17,432 bases of DNA from CAYMDS01 sp964576705 (GTDB lineage: Bacteria; Patescibacteriota; Microgenomatia; Levybacterales; UBA12049): the NCBI GenBank assembly GCA_964576705.1, contig CAZNVI010000021.1, positions 1 through 17,432 of the forward strand. The letters are read 5' to 3'. The notes under the pieces were generated by a model. That model was not told the DNA's origin and did no database searches. It was given only the letters and a program-made list of their open reading frames with translations. Each line of letters begins with the position of its first letter. Position 1 is the stretch's first letter. The translations under genes were made by a program, and so were the position numbers. Of the stretch, positions 13,522-17,432 are shown piece by piece.

Positions 13522-15168
13522 ATGGCTATAGAGTCTGAAGGTCACTTAGATCCGTTAAGAGTAATTGCGCGAACCGAGAATCCCTTTCCAAATCTAACAG
13601 AAATTGAACAGGCATATGCTGAATTTAAACCCCGGCTGCCTAATTCGGATTTCCTCGATGCACCAGTATTAGATCCTGATTGCATAGCCGATAATGACCT
13701 TTTAGTGTTTGATTCTACATCAGCTACCGTTACTCCTTATGCTGATACGACAGATCCTTCTAAATTATTTCCATATCTTGCCCTTGGACAACCCGCATTT
13801 GAATTACCTCCTAAAATATCAGGACTGAATCTTATTTATCCAACCTCACTCATCCGATCAGATAGAATTTGGACTGATACTAGACTTCGTGAACGATTAG
13901 AAGAAATAGCCAGTCAGACTATGGCGAATCCTGCGCGCGCAAAGGAATACGTCAGAGACGAATTACCTCTGGCTACGGCTTGGTCAACTATGGCTGTAAT
14001 AGATGCAATAGAACGCTTTAATGAACTTACCGGAGGGCAAATACTCGGTTCAAATGGTCGAATAATAGACGAAATTGCAGAACGGACTATAATAATAAAT
14101 GGCGATAATGGTGGCGGAGTAGCTTCGGTTAGTAATCTCGCCCACCGCGGTGTAGTCTTTCAGGAGAATCTACCGGATTCATTAAGTCCAGCTCAGACTG
14201 GGTTCGCTGCAGCATCTATTGGTGTTGAAAATTCGTTAACCGTAGCCGCTGCATGTGCAGGCTTTAATAATGCTCTACATGCAGCAGAAATGTATGCAAG
14301 TAGCGATAAATCTGGTATTGATTTAGTCGTAGTATTTGCGGCTTTCGACGGCCCAACTTCACTTACTCAATTAGGCTTTGACGTTTTAGGTCTCCCTCCA
14401 TCCCAAGCTCTACCTTATATAGGCGAAGAAGGTATCGGATATGTTGAGACTCCGGGGGCTGCAGCAATGGTGTTACCTACAAAAAGACTTGCAGAGCAAT
14501 TAGGCCTTTCTAGATACCCAGCCTACCTCACGAGAACTATTAGTAATCAAGGAAAGTCGAAAATGGGCGTTGAACGACAACGTGACATTAGTAAGGGCGT
14601 ACCTGGTACTACTTATGAAAAAGCATTTAAATTACTAAATCAATACTATCCTGAAGGTTTTCCGGGGAATGTTCTTACATTAACTCATGGGACTAAAACA
14701 CTTGGGGCAACTTTGGAGAAAGGCATGCTACCTCAAATGAGGGAGAGACATGGGATCGGAAGAATTACAGTAACCTCAACTCAGCCTCTCTTAGGCCATC
14801 AATATTCCCCAAGAGGAGGTTTTTCTCTTGCGAATGGGATAGTTGCCAACGCTGAAGGCATAGCATGGGGTATGGCTCCAGCTAATCGCGATTTATCACT
14901 ATTTGGCGAAGAAGGAAGACTGCAGGATATCAGAAGATCGAACCTCCAACGTGTTACCCAAATACAAATCCCCTTAGTACCTATCGATTATAAAAATGAA
15001 CGTGCTGCAGAAAAATCTGTACGCGATTTAGAAGAACTTCGTGATTCGGGTGTTGATATACTTCTAGCAACCAAAAGAATACCAAATAGTGCAATCTTAG
15101 CAACTCACCAAGGCTTAGGGGGTCATTCAGACGGAATATTACTCATGCGATGCAATCTTACTCAATAA
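13522..15168 (+). CDS. Beta-ketoacyl synthase family protein (FabF-like)
   Basis: 548 aa, longer than FabF (about 410). Ketosynthases condense an acyl thioester with malonyl-ACP. The Cys-His-His triad is readable: Cys245 in AAACAGFNNA, His389 in LTHGTKTLGATLE (the HGTxT...E motif) and His426 in STQPLLGH. The Cys-to-His distance is 144 and the His-to-His distance 37, against 140 and 37 in E. coli FabF. GEEGIGYVETPGAAAMVL matches the GEGA segment, and GLGGHSDGILLMR the C-terminal GFGGHN strand. There is an extra N-terminal region of about 80 residues. No ACP, malonyl transferase or reductase is encoded nearby, so the substrate is unknown. The 3' end overlaps the convergent gene by 11 nt. Confidence 0.8.
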   Translation: MAIESEGHLDPLRVIARTENPFPNLTEIEQAYAEFKPRLPNSDFLDAPVLDPDCIADNDLLVFDSTSATVTPYADTTDPSKLFPYLALGQPAFELPPKISGLNLIYPTSLIRSDRIWTDTRLRERLEEIASQTMANPARAKEYVRDELPLATAWSTMAVIDAIERFNELTGGQILGSNGRIIDEIAERTIIINGDNGGGVASVSNLAHRGVVFQENLPDSLSPAQTGFAAASIGVENSLTVAAACAGFNNALHAAEMYASSDKSGIDLVVVFAAFDGPTSLTQLGFDVLGLPPSQALPYIGEEGIGYVETPGAAAMVLPTKRLAEQLGLSRYPAYLTRTISNQGKSKMGVERQRDISKGVPGTTYEKAFKLLNQYYPEGFPGNVLTLTHGTKTLGATLEKGMLPQMRERHGIGRITVTSTQPLLGHQYSPRGGFSLANGIVANAEGIAWGMAPANRDLSLFGEEGRLQDIRRSNLQRVTQIQIPLVPIDYKNERAAEKSVRDLEELRDSGVDILLATKRIPNSAILATHQGLGGHSDGILLMRCNLTQ

Positions 15169-15526
15169 GGTCCCAGAGCTCGCCGGGGATCATGTCTTCT
15201 TCTAAATCCCCCGCTGGTTCCCAGACTAAACAATTCAGGAGTATTTCCTGCAACAAACGGAGCCTGCGTAATTCTTCAAGCATTTTCGCACCCTGCTTAG
15301 GATTATCCCGCACGAATTTATAATACATGCCCACGAGCTGATTCAAACGATTAGAAATAGCCTGATAGGTAGCTATAATCTTACCCTGACGCGAACGCTG
15401 CTTATATGTTTTAAACCGTTTCAGAGATTGCCATTCTCCGGCCTTAATTTCTTCTTCCAATCCCTTAAACTCCCCTTCTATTTTTTCACTTTTATTTTCT
15501 GATTCTTTTTTATGATCTTCTTCCAT
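15158..15526 (-). CDS. Hypothetical protein, charged, helical
   Basis: 122 aa, not recognised. The N-terminus is rich in Glu and Lys (about residues 1-30), followed by a basic segment (KRFKTYKQRSRQGK) and probable helices with Leu/Arg heptads (LEELRRLRLLQEILLNCL). The acidic C-terminus ends in ELWDLIE. No signal or membrane segment. It starts 6 nt after the stop of the upstream - strand gene, so they form a likely two-gene operon. Its end overlaps the ketosynthase 3' end. A DNA- or RNA-associated role would be a guess. Confidence 0.6.
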   Translation of the reverse strand: MEEDHKKESENKSEKIEGEFKGLEEEIKAGEWQSLKRFKTYKQRSRQGKIIATYQAISNRLNQLVGMYYKFVRDNPKQGAKMLEELRRLRLLQEILLNCLVWEPAGDLEEDMIPGELWDLIE

Positions 15527-15532
15527 AGTTAT

Positions 15533-15757
15533 TTAGACAAACCTCACTTGCGGTCTTCGAAAAATTATACCACTTCTGCTAAATTCACTTCCTAACCTTC
15601 CTATCGCTTTATGTCCTTCTTTAACTATATAGAATCCAAGTACATTCTTAAGTCCTCCAGTCTGAGAGTTAAGCACTTTTTTCTCAACTTCCCAACCCAT
15701 AGCTAAAGCCCTCAAAACTTCCTTGGTATATTTTTCCTCTATAAATTGCTCTGTCAT
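15533..15757 (-). CDS. Hypothetical small protein with strong Shine-Dalgarno
   Basis: 74 aa from the ATG at 15757. I choose this start because AGGAGG (15770-15765) is 7 nt before it, while the in-frame ATG at 15763 is only 1-2 nt from the same box. The sequence is mixed alpha/beta in appearance (EVLRALAMGWEVEKKV, then NVLGFYIVKEGHKAIGRLG) with a basic C-terminus. Not recognised. It is the first gene of a probable operon with the gene at 15526. A dyad (15752-15776) overlaps its ribosome-binding site. Confidence 0.55.
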   Translation of the reverse strand: MTEQFIEEKYTKEVLRALAMGWEVEKKVLNSQTGGLKNVLGFYIVKEGHKAIGRLGSEFSRSGIIFRRPQVRFV

Positions 15758-15776
15758 AGTCATTCCTCCTATGACA
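15752..15776 (-). promoter_or_regulatory. Dyad enclosing the ribosome-binding site
   Basis: TGTCATAG (15752-15759) and CTATGACA (15769-15776) are perfect inverse complements with a 9-nt loop. The dyad contains the start codon in one arm and the AGGAGG mostly in the loop. It could be an operator or an RNA hairpin limiting translation. Confidence 0.4.
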
Positions 15777-15880
15777 CATAATAATTTATAAGTCTTATAC
15801 CTACTTGATATTTACCTAACAGACGACTTCTCAACCTGGAAGGTTAAGTAGCCTCGCAACCTTACAATAACATAAGTAGT

Positions 15881-16204
15881 TTATGCACGAGACAGACTAT
15901 ATTCTTTTCCTGGCTTCATGTCTCGTGTGACTTTGTTCCTTATCCATCTAGAACCTTCCCTTTGAATCTTATCTCCTACAGCCCAAAGACCTGCAAAAAT
16001 TGCAACAGGAATGAGCACTGGAGACAAAGGTGGCAAAATTACTCCCGCAGAACCGGCAACTATTGCAGTGTCTTTTGACTTATGCCCTGTCCATCTATTG
16101 AAGCGGTCAAATGGTTCAAAAATACCCTTTTCTTTCTCAGGAACTGGCTCCAGCAACTCCCTAACTATATAGGGGTGTCTTTTTTTATTTCTTTCCATAG
16201 CCAT
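15881..16204 (-). CDS. Hypothetical small membrane protein
   Basis: 107 aa from the ATG at 16204 (MAMERNKK); the ATG at 16198 is equally possible. TAAAAT (16212-16207) lies exactly 8 nt before 16198, matching the leaderless pattern of other genes here. Upstream in-frame ATGs up to 16246 would pass the predicted -10 and are not favoured. A basic N-terminal half is followed by a hydrophobic stretch (about residues 62-85: AIVAGSAGVILPPLSPVL, then IPVAIFAGLWAV) that could be a membrane hairpin, and then a basic tail. Not recognised. It stands alone on the - strand. Confidence 0.5.
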   Translation of the reverse strand: MAMERNKKRHPYIVRELLEPVPEKEKGIFEPFDRFNRWTGHKSKDTAIVAGSAGVILPPLSPVLIPVAIFAGLWAVGDKIQREGSRWIRNKVTRDMKPGKEYSLSRA

Positions 16205-16355
16205 TAATTTTATCATCAGACAATCCATAATGCCTGACAAAATCATGATTTTACCCGAGTCTTCATTTTGCTTGCGAGGCTAAGTCTGGTATGGTAAGAT
16301 TGTGAAGGCTTGATATCAATACAAATGCTGGATTTATTTGTCTCAGCATTTTATT

Positions 16356-16372
16356 TCCCGATTTAATCGGGA
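16356..16372. repeat. 17-nt palindrome, copy 1
   Basis: TCCCGATTTAATCGGGA, identical to 16812-16828. It lies between the small membrane protein gene and tRNA-Cys. It is probably a dispersed intergenic palindromic element. Confidence 0.6.
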
Positions 16373-16407
16373 TTTGAAATGCGAGATCCCGAAGTTATAA
16401 GCTTTTT

Positions 16408-16480
16408 GGCGCGGTGGTGAAGTGGTTAACACAGCTGTTTGCAGAACAGCCATTCACCGGTTCGAATCCGGTTCGCGCCT
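16408..16480 (+). tRNA. tRNA-Cys (GCA)
   Basis: 73 nt with a complete cloverleaf. The acceptor GGCGCGG pairs with TCGCGCC (one G-T pair), the discriminator is T, as usual for tRNA-Cys, and the T arm is ACCGG-TTCGAAT-CCGGT. The anticodon stem is GCTGT/ACAGC with loop T-T-G-C-A-G-A (anticodon GCA). The 3' CCA is not encoded. Confidence 0.95.
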
Positions 16481-16549
16481 CACCTCTTACCTCTTAATTT
16501 TGTCAGATATTTTGTCCAATTTATGTCAAGCGGTTAAATATATAACTCC

Positions 16550-16645
16550 TTAAAATAAATTCAATATGCTGAATGGAATGTTTGGACCATTCGAAAAGAA
16601 AGGAATACTTCCCTCAGCAAAGTATTGGAGTAAATCTCGGATCAT
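16550..16645 (-). CDS. Possible 31-aa peptide ORF with strong Shine-Dalgarno
   Basis: On the - strand AAGGAGG (16663-16657) lies 11 nt before ATG (16645), which opens a 31-codon frame ending in TAA (16552-16550): MIRDLLQYFAEGSIPFFSNG and so on, with a fairly hydrophobic second half. The stop overlaps a second TAAGGAG. No homologue is recognised. The same DNA forms several hairpins, so a structured RNA on the + strand is a competing explanation. Confidence 0.25.
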   Translation of the reverse strand: MIRDLLQYFAEGSIPFFSNGPNIPFSILNLF

Positions 16646-16695
16646 CCGGGATAAACCTCCTTAAGATACCATAATCATTAATTAGTTAGATTAGT

Positions 16696-16733
16696 AATAA
16701 AACCATCCATAAAAGCGGATGGTTTTATTTTAT
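16696..16733 (+). terminator. Rho-independent terminator
   Basis: AATAAAACCATCC (16696-16708) pairs perfectly with GGATGGTTTTATT (16717-16729) around an 8-nt loop, followed by a T-rich tail on the + strand. It could also act on the - strand. Confidence 0.7.
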
Positions 16734-16749
16734 AAGTAAGATTCCACAA

Positions 16750-16774
16750 AAAAACCCGCTTTATGCGGGTTTTT
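16750..16774. terminator. Bidirectional Rho-independent terminator
   Basis: AAAAACCCGC (16750-16759) and GCGGGTTTTT (16765-16774) form a 10-bp stem with a 5-nt loop and a U-run in either direction. Read on the - strand it would end transcription coming from the 16S gene. Confidence 0.8.
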
Positions 16775-16811
16775 AGCTGATCCTTCGTCGCTAAAGATTC
16801 GGAAGGATCAA

Positions 16812-16828
16812 TCCCGATTTAATCGGGA
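16812..16828. repeat. 17-nt palindrome, copy 2
   Basis: Identical to 16356-16372. Here it sits next to another hairpin, GATCCTTC...GAAGGATC (about 16781-16809). Confidence 0.6.
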
Positions 16829-16829
16829 T

Positions 16830-17174
16830 TGATAAGCAAAAAGTGGTAGGAAAAGCGAGAATAGTTTTTCTTTTCTAAGTACCCGCCTCACTCATATGAG
16901 CGGGCGAGGCTCGCCCTTTCGGACGGCTAACGAAAAGTTTCAGGTACTATTCACTCAACCTGTTGCCGATATACTTATCCTCTTAGCCCTAAATCCTCAT
17001 CTTTAGCCAATGACTAAAGACTAATGACCATATGCTAATAAGTTATGTATCTTCCCCAATCCTTCTTAAACTGATTGATTCATATTATCTGTAAGACTAT
17101 TGAACGGGAGAATAATTAAAAATTCTCCGTTCGCTTATAAATAATACTTGCGAATCATCCTTTTTTAAATTTAG
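16830..17174. other. Non-coding spacer downstream of 16S
   Basis: No convincing gene on either strand. It contains a GC-rich hairpin (GGGCGAG/CTCGCCC, about 16901-16917). Just after the 16S 3' end, GAACGGGAGAAT pairs with ATTCTCCGTTC (17102-17131, one bulge), a candidate processing stem or terminator. No tRNA, 23S or 5S sequence is visible. Confidence 0.5.
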
Positions 17175-17432
17175 AAAGGAGGTGATCCATCCCCAGCTTC
17201 GGCTAGGGATACCTTGTTACGACTTAAGCCTCATCGCCAAATTTAGACTCTCCCCTCGCAAAAAGCGTAAGCTTTTTGAATATCAAATGTCCAATTTCAA
17301 ATTCCGAATATCAAATGAATTATTAAACTCATTGAGTATTGGTAGTATTTGACATTCGCAAAGTGCTTATGCACTTTGCGAGGGGATTCATCTACCCCTG
17401 ACTTTGCTGCCTTGACGGGCGGTGTGTACAAG
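17175..17432 (-). rRNA. 16S ribosomal RNA, 3' end (partial)
   Basis: The - strand begins at the window edge with CTTGTACACACCGCCCGTCA (E. coli 1390s region) and ends with AAGTCGTAACAAGG and GGATCACCTCCTTT, so the anti-Shine-Dalgarno is intact. The stretch between GTCA and AAGTCGTAAC, which is helix 44, is about 186 nt against roughly 83 in E. coli because of an insertion at its tip. The 5' part lies beyond the window. Confidence 0.95.
17252..17385 (-). other. Insertion at the tip of 16S helix 44
   Basis: CCCCTCGCAAA (17252-17262) and TTTGCGAGGGG (17375-17385) are perfect inverse complements that extend helix 44. Inside are two hairpins (AAAAAGC-GTAA-GCTTTTT and GCAAAGTGC-TTAT-GCACTTTGC) and an AT-rich stretch with repeated ATATCAAAT / TTTCAAATT motifs. 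No ORF or group I/II intron core is visible in about 100 extra nt. Confidence 0.8.

Noticed and set aside
15849..16282. TAGCCTCGCAA / TTGCGAGGCTA inverted repeat around the small membrane protein gene, suggesting a mobile unit
   Set aside because: Only 11 nt, with no transposase and no target duplication; CCTCGCAA-type words also occur in the 16S helix, so chance is plausible.
17252..17385. Group I or group II intron in 16S
   Set aside because: About 100 extra nt is too short, no catalytic core or ORF is seen, and the insert simply prolongs a helix tip.

Overview
This is a metagenome-style scaffold (two 100-N gaps, at 102-201 and 12871-12970). I infer a Candidate Phyla Radiation (Patescibacteria) bacterium, probably Microgenomates-like. 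The reasons are the 16S rRNA with an internal insertion, the short genes, the single N-terminal membrane anchors on Pro/Thr-linked surface proteins, and Cys repeats of the C-T-G...GDDTGL kind. No database search was possible, so the taxonomy is an inference. TGA is used as a normal stop (10921-10923), which argues against the UGA-recoded CPR lineages.

Layout. (1) Positions 3-8833 hold six surface-protein genes on the + strand: a large Cys-repeat protein that is 5' partial and interrupted by a gap, then a cohesin/dockerin cluster. The cluster consists of a cohesin-only anchor protein, a DNRLRE-vWA-dockerin protein, a cohesin-X-dockerin protein, a second cohesin-only protein and a second cohesin-X-dockerin protein. 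There is no glycoside hydrolase, so this looks like a protein-protein assembly system on the cell surface rather than a cellulosome. A 372-bp perfect repeat links two of the dockerin genes. (2) Positions 8888-15168 hold a mini beta-carbonic anhydrase, a diverged ketosynthase-fold protein, a secreted SdrD-B-like/Cys-rich protein, a CAP-domain secreted protein (- strand), a GIY-YIG protein overlapping tRNA-Ile between two copies of a 37-nt repeat, and a ketosynthase with an intact Cys-His-His triad. (3) Positions 15158-16204 hold three small - strand genes of unknown function. (4) Positions 16408-17432 hold tRNA-Cys, a hairpin-rich region with two terminators, and the 3' end of a 16S rRNA gene (- strand) whose helix 44 tip carries an insertion of about 100 nt. 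No 23S gene follows it within the window.

Expression. At least four + strand genes (starts 2493, 8888, 9319, 13522) have a -10 box ending 7-8 nt before the ATG. This predicts leaderless mRNAs. Other genes show a Shine-Dalgarno sequence or are packed close behind an upstream gene.

Working together (inference): the cohesin-only proteins could present cohesins from the membrane, the dockerin-tailed proteins could dock on them, and the proteins carrying both could chain. The vWA/DNRLRE protein and perhaps the Cys-repeat protein could supply adhesion. The two ketosynthase-like genes, each with its own leaderless promoter and an upstream dyad, may form a separate acyl-condensing system.
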